Assembly: GCA_052244495.1 (NCBI GenBank)
Contig: JBQPXH010000002.1
Reading direction: 5' to 3' (one strand)
Length of the DNA stretch: 64,000 nt
DNA from: Cereibacter_A sp052244495
GTDB taxonomy: Bacteria > Pseudomonadota > Alphaproteobacteria > Rhodobacterales > Rhodobacteraceae
In this document: positions 42,225-50,640 of the stretch, one piece after another
Layout: every line of letters begins with the position of its first letter
Numbering within the stretch: position 1 is the stretch's first letter
The notes under the pieces: model-generated
The model's input: only the letters and a program-made list of their open reading frames with translations
The model's database searches: none
What the model was told of the DNA's origin: nothing
Made by a program: the position numbers and the translations under genes

Positions 42225-43850
42225 TTGCCAGACCGCGTCTCTCCTCTCGCGCCCTTCCGCCTGCCCACCTACCGCAACCTCTGGATGGCGAGCATCGTCT
42301 CGAACTTCGGCGGGCTGGTGCAGGCCGTCGGTGCGGGATGGATGATGACGGAACTCACCCATTCGGCGGCGATGGTGGCGCTGGTGCAGGCCTCGACCAC
42401 GCTGCCCATCATGCTCTTCTCGCTGCCTTCGGGCGCGCTGGCCGACAGCCTGAACCGGCGGCGCCTCATGCTCACGGCGCAGGTGTTCATGCTGACCGCC
42501 TCCGCGGGGCTGGCGCTTGCGGCGCTCGCGGGGCTGCTGACGCCCTGGCTGCTCCTGACCTTCACCTTCCTGATCGGGGCGGGCGTGGCGCTGCACAATC
42601 CGTCGTGGCAGGCCTCGGTCGGCGACATCGTGCCGCGCAGCGACCTGCCCTCGGCGGTGGCGCTGAACAGCATGGGCTTCAACCTGATGCGCAGCGTGGG
42701 CCCGGCCCTCGGCGGCCTCATCGTCGCTGCCGGAGGCGCGGCGGCCGCCTTTGCCATCAACGCGGCGAGCTACCTGCCGCTCGTCCTTGCGCTCTTCCTC
42801 TGGCGGCCGGACTACGCACCCCGCCGCCTGCCGCGCGAGGCGCTCGGCTCGGCCGTGGCGGCGGGGCTCCGCTACGTCTCGATGTCGCCCGTGCTGCTGA
42901 AGGTGCTGTTCCGCGGCTTCCTCTTCGGCCTGGCCGCGGTGAGCCTCCTCGCGCTCCTGCCCATCGTGGCGCGCGACCTCGTCGGAGGCGGAGCCTTCAC
43001 CTACGGGATCCTCCTCGGCTGCTTCGGCGTGGGCGCGATCGGAGGCGCGCTCTCGGGTGCGCGCCTGCGCGAGCGCTTCCAGAACGAGACCATCGTGCGC
43101 GCGGGCTTCGTGACCTTCGCGCTGGCGCTGACCGGCATCGGCCTCTCGCGCGACCTCTGGCTGTCGGGCCTCGTGCTGCTGCCCGCCGGCGCGGCCTGGG
43201 TGCTGGCGCTGTCGCTCTTCAACGTGAGCGTGCAGCTCGCCACGCCCCGCTGGGTCGTCGGCCGCGCGCTGGCCCTCTACCAGACCGCGACCTTCGGGGG
43301 CATGGCGGCGGGCAGCTTCCTCTGGGGACAGGCGGCCGAGGTGGGCGGCGTGGCGCAAGCCCTCTTCGGCGCGGCGGGCGTGCTGGTGATCGGGGCGCTC
43401 GCCGGCCTCAGGATGCCGCTACCGGCCTTCGGCATGCAGGACCTCGATCCGCTGGGCCGCTTCGTGGAACCGCGTTTGCCCGTCGACCTGCGGATGCGGT
43501 CGGGTCCGATCATGGTGACGGTCGAATACGAGATCGAGCCCGCGAATGTGGACCCTTTCCTCGCCGCCATGGCGGATCGGCGGCGCATCCGGATCCGCGA
43601 CGGCGCGCGGCAGTGGGTTCTGCTGCGCGATCTGGAGCGGCCCGGGATCTGGGCCGAGAGCTATCACGTCGCGACCTGGGCGGAATACCTGCGCCACCAC
43701 GAACGGCGGACGAAGGCGGATGCCGAGGTGACCGACCGCCTGCTCGCGCTGCACCGGGGCCCCGAGAAGCCAAGGGTGCGCCGCATGATCGAGCGCCAGA
43801 CGGTGCCGCTGCACGACGACCTGCCGCTCAAGCCCGAGGATCTGTCCTGA
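42225..43850 (+). CDS. MFS transporter (MFS_3/EntS-like) with extra C-terminal domain
   Basis: A 541-residue transporter. Twelve predicted membrane segments fill residues about 20-400; LWMASIVSNFGGLVQAVGAGWMM is TM1 and ALADSLNRRRLML the MFS loop motif. Residues about 420-541 form a soluble domain (VTVEYEIEPANVDPFLAAM, YHVATWAEYLRHHERRT), resembling a dimeric alpha-beta barrel. That domain architecture is known in a class of exporters of the MFS_3 family. TTG 42225 (MPDRVSPLAPFRLPTY) starts the usual N-terminus. Substrate unknown; a siderophore-type or drug-type export role is possible. Confidence 0.88.
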   Translation: MPDRVSPLAPFRLPTYRNLWMASIVSNFGGLVQAVGAGWMMTELTHSAAMVALVQASTTLPIMLFSLPSGALADSLNRRRLMLTAQVFMLTASAGLALAALAGLLTPWLLLTFTFLIGAGVALHNPSWQASVGDIVPRSDLPSAVALNSMGFNLMRSVGPALGGLIVAAGGAAAAFAINAASYLPLVLALFLWRPDYAPRRLPREALGSAVAAGLRYVSMSPVLLKVLFRGFLFGLAAVSLLALLPIVARDLVGGGAFTYGILLGCFGVGAIGGALSGARLRERFQNETIVRAGFVTFALALTGIGLSRDLWLSGLVLLPAGAAWVLALSLFNVSVQLATPRWVVGRALALYQTATFGGMAAGSFLWGQAAEVGGVAQALFGAAGVLVIGALAGLRMPLPAFGMQDLDPLGRFVEPRLPVDLRMRSGPIMVTVEYEIEPANVDPFLAAMADRRRIRIRDGARQWVLLRDLERPGIWAESYHVATWAEYLRHHERRTKADAEVTDRLLALHRGPEKPRVRRMIERQTVPLHDDLPLKPEDLS

Positions 43851-43852
43851 GA

Positions 43853-43900
43853 GCGGGGGCGCTGCCCCCGCACCCCCGGGATATTTGGACGAGAATGAAG
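43853..43900. repeat. hairpin plus 23-bp gene-end repeat, copy 1
   Basis: GCGGGGGC (43853-43860) and GCCCCCGC (43864-43871) form a hairpin right after the MFS stop. It is followed by a 23-bp sequence at 43878-43900 starting GGGATATTTGGAC and ending GAATGAAG that is identical to 59305-59327. The same arrangement at two unrelated gene ends indicates a dispersed intergenic element. Confidence 0.85.
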
Positions 43901-43918
43901 GGGCCGGCGGGCCCGGGC

Positions 43919-44803
43919 TCAGCCCATCCGTTCCGAGGCGTGGGCGCCGGGGGATGCGGGGAAGACAACCGTCTTGTTGCCGTTCAGGAAGACCCGGTGA
44001 TGGATATGGGCGTGGATGGCGCGCGAGAGCACCGATGCCTCGACGTCGCGGCCGAGGCTCACGTAGTCGTCCGGGCTCTGGGCGTGGGTGATGCGGACCG
44101 TGTCCTGTTCGATGATCGGGCCCTCGTCGAGATCGGCCGTGACGTAGTGCGCCGTGGCGCCGATCAGTTTCACGCCGCGCTGGTAGGCCTGCTTGTAGGG
44201 GTTGGCGCCCTTGAACGAGGGCAGGAACGAGTGGTGGATGTTGATGATCCGGCCGGACATCTTCGCGCAGAAGGCATCCGACAGCACCTGCATGTAGCGG
44301 GCAAGCACCACAAGCTCTGTCCCGGTCTCTTCGACCAGCGCCAAGAGGCGCGCCTCGGCCTCGGGCTTGTTGTCCTTCGTGACCTTGATGAGGTGGAAGG
44401 GAATGTCGTGGTTCACGACCAGCTTCTGGTAGGTGAGGTGGTTCGAGGCGACGCCGACGATGTCGATGGGCAGCGCGCCGATGCGCCAGCGGTAGAGCAG
44501 GTCGTTCAGGCAGTGGCCGAAGTTCGACACCATCAGCAGGACCTTGATCTTCTGCGCGCTGTCGAAGATCTGCCAGTCCGCCTCGAGGGTCTCGCCCACG
44601 GCGGCGAAGTCCGCGGTGAGCCCGTCAAGCGTGGCGCCGGTCTCGGACTGGAAGCCCACGCGCATGAAGAAGCGCCCGGTCTCCTGATCGTCGAACTGCG
44701 CCGAGTCGGTGATGTTGCAGCCGTGGTCGGCGAGGAAATTCGAGATGGCGGCGACGATGCCCCGGCGGGTCGGGCAGGTGACGGTGAGGACGAACTTCGG
44801 CAT
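43919..44803 (-). CDS. purU: formyltetrahydrofolate deformylase
   Basis: A 294-residue enzyme that hydrolyses 10-formyl-THF to formate and THF, balancing one-carbon pools. An N-terminal ACT domain (about 1-80, FVLTVTCPTRRGIVAAISNFL) is followed by the formyltransferase-like domain with VASNHLTY, LARYMQVLSDAF, the catalytic INIHHSFLPSFKGANPY and GATAHYVTADLDEGPII. The ATG at 44803 gives MPKFVLTVTCPT; longer in-frame extension is unsupported. A single minus-strand gene, converging on the MFS gene. A 272-bp gap separates it from the aminotransferase. Confidence 0.96.
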   Translation of the reverse strand: MPKFVLTVTCPTRRGIVAAISNFLADHGCNITDSAQFDDQETGRFFMRVGFQSETGATLDGLTADFAAVGETLEADWQIFDSAQKIKVLLMVSNFGHCLNDLLYRWRIGALPIDIVGVASNHLTYQKLVVNHDIPFHLIKVTKDNKPEAEARLLALVEETGTELVVLARYMQVLSDAFCAKMSGRIINIHHSFLPSFKGANPYKQAYQRGVKLIGATAHYVTADLDEGPIIEQDTVRITHAQSPDDYVSLGRDVEASVLSRAIHAHIHHRVFLNGNKTVVFPASPGAHASERMG

Positions 44804-45044
44804 GGGGCTCCCTCGCATTGGTCTTTCCGAAGGGGCTATAGCGCCGGGGCCTGCGCGGCACATCACAAAGCGACCTAGGGCGCGCGAAATCTGACATCGG
44901 GTCGCAGGCTGGGCAGGGTCGTCCGCCACGGGGGAGAGTCCGAGCCGACGGCCTGCGGGCGTGGGGGGGCGGAAAACGGAGCTGACCCTCGGCGTCAGCG
45001 CCCAAAGGATCAAGGACCAGAAAGGATCGGGGCAGGAAGGTGGA

Positions 45045-45068
45045 GGCGCCCGCCTGGCGGCGGGCGCC
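45045..45068 (-). terminator. hairpin after the aminotransferase gene
   Basis: A perfect 10-bp stem (GGCGCCCGCC with GGCGGGCGCC) and 4-nt loop, 8 bp beyond the stop of the minus-strand aminotransferase gene. The tail is only mildly T-rich. Confidence 0.5.
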
Positions 45069-45075
45069 GGAAGCG

Positions 45076-46455
45076 TCAGCCGAAGACGCGGGTCAGCGCC
45101 CGGTCGATGGCGTCTGTGATCTCGTCGATGTCATCGGCCGTGGCGATCAGCGCCGGCGAGAGGCAGAGCGTGTTGTTGAAGCCCGGCAGGCTGCGGTTCG
45201 TCATGCCGATGATGACGCCCTGCGCCATCACGTCGGCCACCACGGCCGCCACGCGCTTTTCGTCCATGGGCTCCTTCGTCGCGCGGTCGGACACGAGTTC
45301 CGCGCCGCAGAACAGGCCCTTGCCGCGCACGTCGCCGATGACCGCGTGCTTCTCCTGCAGCGCCGAGAGGTTCTCGATCACCCGCGCACCCATCTTCAGG
45401 GTGTTGTCCAGCAGCCCCTCGTCCTCGATGATCCGCATGTTCTCGAGCGCGGCGACCGGCCCGGCCGTGCAGCCGCCGAAGGTCGAGATGTCGCGGAAGT
45501 AGCTCAGGGGGTCGTCGGGGTTGTCCTTGAACATCTCGAAGACGGCCTCGGTCGTGACCGTGCAGGAGATGGCGGCGTAGCCCGAGGCCACGCCCTTGGC
45601 CATCGTCACGAAATCGGGCTGCACGCCGAAGTTCTGGTAGCCGAACCAGGTGCCGGTGCGGCCGAGCCCGCAGACAACCTCGTCGATGTGGAGCAGGATC
45701 TCGTATTTCCGGCAGATCTCCTGCACGCGCTCCCAGTAGCCGGCAGGCGGCACGATCACGCCGCCACCCGCCGTCACCGGCTCGAGGCAGAGCGCGCCGA
45801 TGGTGTCCGGCCCCTCGCGCAGGATCACTTCCTCGATCGCGTCGGCGGCGCGCTCGCCATAGTTCTCGACGTCCCACTGCTTGCGGTATTCGAGGCAGTG
45901 CGGGACCATGACGAAGCCCGGCGTCAGCGGCCCGTATTGCTCGGCGCGCTGCGGTTGGCCCGAGGTGGCGAGTGCGGTGATGGTCGTGCCATGGTAGTCG
46001 CGCTCGCGGAAGAGGATCTTGCCCTTCTTTCCGCCGTGGTGCCGGTGCGAGATCTGCCGCACCATCTTGTAGACCTTCTCGTTCGCCTCGGAGCCCGAGT
46101 TCGAGTAGTAGACGCGGCTCATTCCCGGCATCTTCGAGATCAGGCGCTTCGAGAACATCGAAGCCGGGATGGACCCGGCCGAATGAGCGAAGTAGTTCAT
46201 CTTGATCAGCTGGTCGCGCACGGCGTTGGCGATGCTCTCGCGGCCGTAGCCCACGTTCACCGTCCAGACGCCGCCCGAGACCGCGTCGAGATGCTCCTTG
46301 CCGGCCGCATCCCACACCCGCATGCCCTTGCCCTCGACGATGATCCGCGGATCGACCGTCTCGTACTGCTTGTGCTGGCTCAGGTGGTGCCACATGTGCG
46401 CGCGATCGGCCTCGATCACCTCGCTGAGGTCGTTCGCCTGCGCCAAGCCTTGCAT
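45076..46455 (-). CDS. tpa: taurine:pyruvate aminotransferase-like class III aminotransferase
   Basis: A 459-residue class III PLP aminotransferase. The PLP lysine is in DFVTMAKGVASGYA, the PLP phosphate block in YYSNSGSEANEKVYKM, and LHIDEVVCGLGRTG holds the PLP Asp. The N-terminal MWHHLSQHK and AVSGGVWTVNVGYGRE segments match the taurine-pyruvate aminotransferase subfamily, which converts taurine to sulfoacetaldehyde. It sits 115 bp from an SsuABC/TauABC-like importer on the same strand, supporting a sulfonate or amine substrate. xsc is not in the window, so an alternative omega-amine substrate cannot be excluded. ATG 46455 (MQGLAQANDLSE) is the start. Confidence 0.78.
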   Translation of the reverse strand: MQGLAQANDLSEVIEADRAHMWHHLSQHKQYETVDPRIIVEGKGMRVWDAAGKEHLDAVSGGVWTVNVGYGRESIANAVRDQLIKMNYFAHSAGSIPASMFSKRLISKMPGMSRVYYSNSGSEANEKVYKMVRQISHRHHGGKKGKILFRERDYHGTTITALATSGQPQRAEQYGPLTPGFVMVPHCLEYRKQWDVENYGERAADAIEEVILREGPDTIGALCLEPVTAGGGVIVPPAGYWERVQEICRKYEILLHIDEVVCGLGRTGTWFGYQNFGVQPDFVTMAKGVASGYAAISCTVTTEAVFEMFKDNPDDPLSYFRDISTFGGCTAGPVAALENMRIIEDEGLLDNTLKMGARVIENLSALQEKHAVIGDVRGKGLFCGAELVSDRATKEPMDEKRVAAVVADVMAQGVIIGMTNRSLPGFNNTLCLSPALIATADDIDEITDAIDRALTRVFG

Positions 46456-46570
46456 GATCCGTGCTCCCTGTCGGTGTGATTCCTGACCGTTCGGTCGAGT
46501 TTGCTGCGCGATCCGGGAAAAAGGCAACAGGCCGGATCGGACCGGCCCGTGCATTCCGCGCTTCGTGAAG

Positions 46571-47335
46571 TCAGTGCTGCGGTCGCTCGGCCCAGCCGGC
46601 GAAGATCCGCTCGAGCGCGACCACGGCATAGTAGAGCAGGATGCCGAGGAAGGCGAGCGCGATGAGGACGGCGAACATCAGGGGGTAGTCGCCGTTCGTC
46701 TCGCCCGACTTGAAGAGCGCGCCGAGGCCGCGGCCGTGCGGGCTCACGATCTCGACAAGGTTGGTGCCGATGAAGGCGAGCGTCACCGAGACCTTCAGCG
46801 CGCCGAAGAACTCGGGCAGGGTCTTCGGCAGCGCGATCTTCCAGAAGATCGTGAGCTTTGACGCCCCGAGCGAGCGCAGGATGTCGCGGTATTCCGGCTC
46901 GAGCGTCGAAAGGCCGATGCCGACCGAGACCGCGATGGGAAAGAACGAGATCAGGAAGGCCATCAGCACGGTGTTGAAATCGTGCTGGCCGATGAAGATG
47001 AGCGCGAGCACCGGCACCAGCGTGGCCTTGGGGATGGCGTTGAAGCCCACGAGCAGCGGATAGAGCCCGTCGCGCGCGATGCGCGAGAAGCCCATGATCA
47101 TGCCCAGCAGCGTGCCGAACACGACCGCCAGGGCGAGGCCCGCCACGGTCCGCCAGAGCGTCTGCCAGCCCATCGTCAGGAACAGTTCCCAGTAGCGCTC
47201 GTAGGCGGGCGGCAGGTCCGAGGGCGAGGCCATCTTGTAGTTGGGCCAGCCGTTCCACCACACGAGCGCCTCCCAGAGGCCGAGGAAGATCGCGATGGCG
47301 GCGAGCGGCACGCCGATCTTGCGCAGGAGATCCAT
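46571..47335 (-). CDS. ABC transporter permease (SsuC/TauC-like)
   Basis: A 254-residue inner-membrane permease with about six membrane helices. The binding-protein-dependent transport EAA region is SLGASKLTIFWKIALPKTLPEFFGALK, where the ATPase docks. ATG 47335 overlaps the ATPase gene stop by one base. It belongs to the NMT1/SsuA/TauA importer group, whose substrates include sulfonates, nitrate and pyrimidine precursors. With the taurine-type aminotransferase next door, a taurine-like compound is the best guess. Confidence 0.9.
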   Translation of the reverse strand: MDLLRKIGVPLAAIAIFLGLWEALVWWNGWPNYKMASPSDLPPAYERYWELFLTMGWQTLWRTVAGLALAVVFGTLLGMIMGFSRIARDGLYPLLVGFNAIPKATLVPVLALIFIGQHDFNTVLMAFLISFFPIAVSVGIGLSTLEPEYRDILRSLGASKLTIFWKIALPKTLPEFFGALKVSVTLAFIGTNLVEIVSPHGRGLGALFKSGETNGDYPLMFAVLIALAFLGILLYYAVVALERIFAGWAERPQH

Positions 47336-48123
47336 CAGTGGACCTCTCCGTCGCGGCCCTGCGCGATGCGGATCTGGTCGCGGAGGATATGCAGCATGTC
47401 GGTCGCCTCGGGCGTGTAGAGCACGTCGATGCGGCGATCGGCGGGCAGGCCCACGTTCAGGATGAACTGGGTGCTGGCCGGACGACCCGAGAGAACGATG
47501 ACCTGATCGCCGAGGAACACGCTCTCGCGCAGGTCGTGGGTGATGAGCACGCAGGTGAAGGGCTCGGCCGCGCGCAGGTCGCGCATGGTCTGCCACAGGT
47601 CCTCGCGGGTGAAGTTGTCGAGCGCGCCGAAGGGCTCGTCCATGATCAGCACGTCGGGCTTGTGCACGATGGCCCGGCAGAGCGAGGCGCGCTGGCGCAT
47701 GCCGCCCGACAGCTGGCTCGGCCGCTTCGTCTCGAAGCCTTTCAGGCCTACCATCTCGAGCAGCGTCATCGCCCGCTCGATCCGTTCTTTGCGCGGCATG
47801 CGGGGCGCCACGATCTCGAGCGGCAGAATCACGTTCTCGAGGATCGTGCGCCATTCCAGCAGAACCGGGTTCTGGAAGGCCATCCCGACCGTCTTGCGAG
47901 GCGAGGTCACGCGCTCGCCATGCAGCCAGACCTCGCCGCGGTCCGGCTTCATCAGCCCTGCCACGAGCCGGGTGAGCGTGGACTTGCCGCAGCCCGAGGG
48001 GCCGACGACGGCACAGAATTCGCCTTCGGGCACGGCGACGTTCAGGTCGTCCAGCACCGGCAGCGGGCCGAGACGCGTCTTGTAGGCGTGCGTCACGCCC
48101 CTGATGTCGATGAGGTTGGCCAT
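47335..48123 (-). CDS. ABC transporter ATP-binding protein (SsuB/TauB-like)
   Basis: A 262-residue ATPase. Walker A is VVGPSGCGKSTLTRLVAG, the Q-loop falls in MAFQNPVLLEWRTILENV, the signature is PSQLSGGMRQRASLCRAI and Walker B is VLIMDEPFGALDN; the switch His follows in VLITHDLRESVFL. It powers the adjoining permease. It overlaps the permease gene start by one base and lies 57 bp from the binding-protein gene. Confidence 0.94.
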   Translation of the reverse strand: MANLIDIRGVTHAYKTRLGPLPVLDDLNVAVPEGEFCAVVGPSGCGKSTLTRLVAGLMKPDRGEVWLHGERVTSPRKTVGMAFQNPVLLEWRTILENVILPLEIVAPRMPRKERIERAMTLLEMVGLKGFETKRPSQLSGGMRQRASLCRAIVHKPDVLIMDEPFGALDNFTREDLWQTMRDLRAAEPFTCVLITHDLRESVFLGDQVIVLSGRPASTQFILNVGLPADRRIDVLYTPEATDMLHILRDQIRIAQGRDGEVH

Positions 48124-48180
48124 GGTCTTCCCGGCAGCGAAGGGGACGCGCCAGCCCGGCGCGTCCGGTTCATGCGGATG

Positions 48181-49191
48181 TCATTCGAAGGTCAGGCTGC
48201 CGTCGGCGGGCAGCCACTGCGGATCGAAGTAGAGCGCCGCATCGGGAGCATTCTGGAACTCGTAGACCGATTTCGTCTGCTCGATCGCCCGAGCCATGCG
48301 CTCGGGGTCGATGGTGCCCATGCCGTTGGCCTTCACCCAGTCGGTGACGACGTTGTCCCGGATCGCCATGCCGAGCCGCCGCTCCTCGAGGGCCGCATCG
48401 GCGGCGGGGTTGCGCTCGATCAGCGAGGCGATTGCCGCCGGGGGATCGGCCACCGCATCCTTCCAGCCCTGCGCCACGGCCCGCAGGAAGCCCGTGACGG
48501 CCTCGGGGTTCGCCTCGGCGAAGTCAGTGTTGACGATGATCGCGTTGCCATAGAGCGCCACGCCGTGGTCGGCCATGAGCAGCGTCGAGATGTCGTCCTC
48601 GGCCACGCCGAGCCGCACGAGGTTCAGGACCGACGAGAAGGAGAAGCCCGTAACGGCATCGACCTGCCCTTCGGCCAGCATCGGCTCTCTCGTGGGAAAA
48701 CCCACCGGCTCGACCGTGATCCGGCCCATGTCGAGGCCGTTCTCCGCGGCGAAGATCGGAAACTGCGCCCAGGCACCGTCCGGGGGCGGCGCGCCAAGCC
48801 TGCGGCCCTCGAGGTCCTTCGGCGCCGCGACCCCCTGCGACTTTCGGCCGACGACCGCGAAGGGCGGCTTGTCGTAGATCATCATTGCGGCGGTTACGGG
48901 CGCACCGGGGTTCTGGTCGAGGAACTTCATCAGGCTGTTGATGTCGGCGAAGCCGACCGGGAAGGCGCCCGTCGCCACCTTCGGGATCGCGTCGAGCGAC
49001 CCTGCGCCTTCGGAGATCTCGACCGAGAGGTCCTCGGCGGCGAAATGGCCCTTGTCGAGCGCAACGAAATAGGGCGCGGCCGGGCCTTCGAACTTCCAGT
49101 CGAGCGCGAACGGCATTGCCGTCTCGGCTTGAAGGGGCGCGGCGGTGAAGGTGAATGCCGCGGCAAGGGCGGCGGCGGAGGCGCGGAACAT
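48181..49191 (-). CDS. ABC transporter substrate-binding protein (NMT1/SsuA/TauA-like)
   Basis: A 336-residue periplasmic protein. It has a signal peptide (cleavage probably after LQA, about residue 22), then the SsuA/THI5-type fold: PFALDWKFEGPAAPYFVALDKG, then GAFPVGFADINSLM, KSQGVAAPKDLEGRRLGAPP and LAEGQVDAVTGFSFS. It delivers substrate to the permease. A GAGGAGAGAG ribosome-binding site precedes the ATG at 49191. It is first in a run binding protein-ATPase-permease-aminotransferase. Ligand not determinable; taurine-like compounds or pyrimidine precursors are possible. Confidence 0.88.
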   Translation of the reverse strand: MFRASAAALAAAFTFTAAPLQAETAMPFALDWKFEGPAAPYFVALDKGHFAAEDLSVEISEGAGSLDAIPKVATGAFPVGFADINSLMKFLDQNPGAPVTAAMMIYDKPPFAVVGRKSQGVAAPKDLEGRRLGAPPPDGAWAQFPIFAAENGLDMGRITVEPVGFPTREPMLAEGQVDAVTGFSFSSVLNLVRLGVAEDDISTLLMADHGVALYGNAIIVNTDFAEANPEAVTGFLRAVAQGWKDAVADPPAAIASLIERNPAADAALEERRLGMAIRDNVVTDWVKANGMGTIDPERMARAIEQTKSVYEFQNAPDAALYFDPQWLPADGSLTFE

Positions 49192-49289
49192 GGCTCTCTC
49201 CTCGATCGGGAAGTCAGAAGCGAGGCTGCCTGCCTTGTAGGCTTGTGCAAGGCGGATGCCTGCGGGATGAACAGAACACGTCCGAATGT

Positions 49290-49304
49290 GCGCATTATAT
49301 GCGC
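49290..49304. promoter_or_regulatory. 15-bp perfect palindrome upstream of the transporter operon
   Basis: GCGCATTATATGCGC, 6-bp arms around TAT, lies 98 bp upstream of the binding-protein gene and in the 150-bp gap before the DUF72 gene. It has the form of a dimeric regulator site (for example a GntR-type operator). No regulator gene is adjacent. Confidence 0.4.
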
Positions 49305-49341
49305 GAAAGTCGACGCTCTGCTTTGAAACAGGGCGCTCTCT

Positions 49342-50121
49342 TCAGCCGATCCGGCGGATCAATGCCTCGGCTGCGGCAGGATTCGCCTCCTTGTGCCCGG
49401 AGATGACGTAGAGGAACACGTCCTCGACGGCGCGTGCCGTGTCCGTCACATGCTTCAGCCCGGCGGGCTTCCCGTCTTCCTGCAGAGCAGCCGCACGACC
49501 GGCCCAGAGATCCAGCTCGCCGGCCGGATAGCCTTCGGGCTCTCCCTCGCGTGTGCCCATGATGCGGAGATAGGCGAAATCGGCGGTGACGTCCGCAATC
49601 TGGGGATGGTCGCTGTCGCCGGCGAGCACGATGGCCACGTTCCGTTTGGCCGCCATCTCGACGAAGGCAGGGTCACGGAAGCTCTCGTGCCTCACCTCGA
49701 CCGCATGGCGGAGCCGAAGGCCGCCGTGCTCGGGCGGCAGGAGAGAGAGGAAACCTGCGAAATCCTCGGGATCGAACGCCTTCGTGGGAAGGAACTGCCA
49801 GTTGATCGGCCCGAGCTTCCGGCCCAGCCGCAGGATGCCGCTGTCGAGGAAGCGGGCGACGGACTGGCCGGCCTCGGACAGCCGCTTGCGGTTCGTGGCG
49901 AAGCGCGGCGCCTTCAGCGAGAAGACGAAATCCTCGGGCACCTCGTCGTGCCAGCGTGCGAAGCTCTCGGGCTTCTGCGATCCGTAGTAGGTCCCGTTGA
50001 TCTCGATGGTGGTGAGGCGCGAGGCGGCATGTTCCAGCTCGCGCTTCTGCGGCAGCCCCTCGGGGTAGAACCGGCCGCGCCATGGCTCGAACACCCAGCC
50101 GCCGATGCCGATGCGGATCAT
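49342..50121 (-). CDS. DUF72 family protein (YecE-like)
   Basis: A 259-residue TIM-barrel-like protein of the DUF72/YecE family. It begins MIRIGIGGWVFEPWRGRFYP, with the family's GWVFEPWRG opening, then TIEINGTYYGSQKPESFARW, FVFSLKAPRFATNRKRL, GPINWQFLPTKAFDPEDF, and HAVEVRHESFRDPAF. The reaction is unknown. GGGAGGGGAG precedes ATG 50121; upstream in-frame ATGs are not supported. It is alone; the next gene in the same direction is 216 bp upstream. Confidence 0.9.
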   Translation of the reverse strand: MIRIGIGGWVFEPWRGRFYPEGLPQKRELEHAASRLTTIEINGTYYGSQKPESFARWHDEVPEDFVFSLKAPRFATNRKRLSEAGQSVARFLDSGILRLGRKLGPINWQFLPTKAFDPEDFAGFLSLLPPEHGGLRLRHAVEVRHESFRDPAFVEMAAKRNVAIVLAGDSDHPQIADVTADFAYLRIMGTREGEPEGYPAGELDLWAGRAAALQEDGKPAGLKHVTDTARAVEDVFLYVISGHKEANPAAAEALIRRIG

Positions 50122-50221
50122 GCCGATCTCCCCTCCCGACAGGAGCGGGAAGGATGCAGGGCCGCCGCCGGAAAGGCAACGGGCACGGGGTTCTCTCGCG
50201 GGCGAAGGGATCTGTCCGGGG

Positions 50222-50326
50222 TCACTTGCGGTCCGGGTCGTGGGTGTGGGGGCGATCCTTCTCACCGCCGCCGGATCCCCTGTCGCTTCGGTTCCCGGGC
50301 GGGATGGGTAGGGATTGCGTGCTCAT
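50222..50326 (-). CDS. possible 34-residue hydrophilic small protein
   Basis: ATG 50326 opens MSTQSLPIPPGNRSDR and ends EKDRPHTHDPDRK before TGA. A GGAAG site stands 5 bp upstream, and the gene starts 11 bp after the stop of the 70-residue gene on the same strand, as a second cistron. Composition (charged, Gly/Pro/His-rich) resembles its neighbour's. Too short for a family call; it may not be translated. Confidence 0.4.
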   Translation of the reverse strand: MSTQSLPIPPGNRSDRGSGGGEKDRPHTHDPDRK

Positions 50327-50337
50327 GGGCGCTTCCT

Positions 50338-50550
50338 TCAGTCGGTCCGGCGGTTGCCCGCATGGTCCTGATACTGCTCTGTCTTGACGTGGCCGCCATC
50401 CTTGCCCCGGCTTTCGGTGCCCCGCTTGTCACGGTTCGAGATCACGCTGTTCGCCGGGATGTCGGACGTCTCGGCCTGACTCATCGCGCCGCTTCCGTCG
50501 CCCTTGCCCTGCACGCCCTGACCGAAGTGCTTCTTGTCCGCATGTGCCAT
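50338..50550 (-). CDS. small hydrophilic hypothetical protein
   Basis: A 70-residue, Gly/Asp/Lys-rich, probably disordered protein, MAHADKKHFGQGVQGKGDGS to HVKTEQYQDHAGNRRTD. ATG 50550 is preceded by GGAGGAA at correct spacing; ATG 50571 would add seven residues. It falls in the 91-bp-plus gap between the DUF72 gene and the GH13 gene, and all read the minus strand. No family is recognised; such proteins are often induced by stress in Rhodobacterales. Confidence 0.7.
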   Translation of the reverse strand: MAHADKKHFGQGVQGKGDGSGAMSQAETSDIPANSVISNRDKRGTESRGKDGGHVKTEQYQDHAGNRRTD

Positions 50551-50640
50551 TGGTTCCTCCTTCCGGCGCATCCGGGCGCCGTAAGGGCCAACCGGGGCTG
50601 CGGAGCGATGTTCCCGGCCGTCAGGCGCCCGGTCGCGGCC

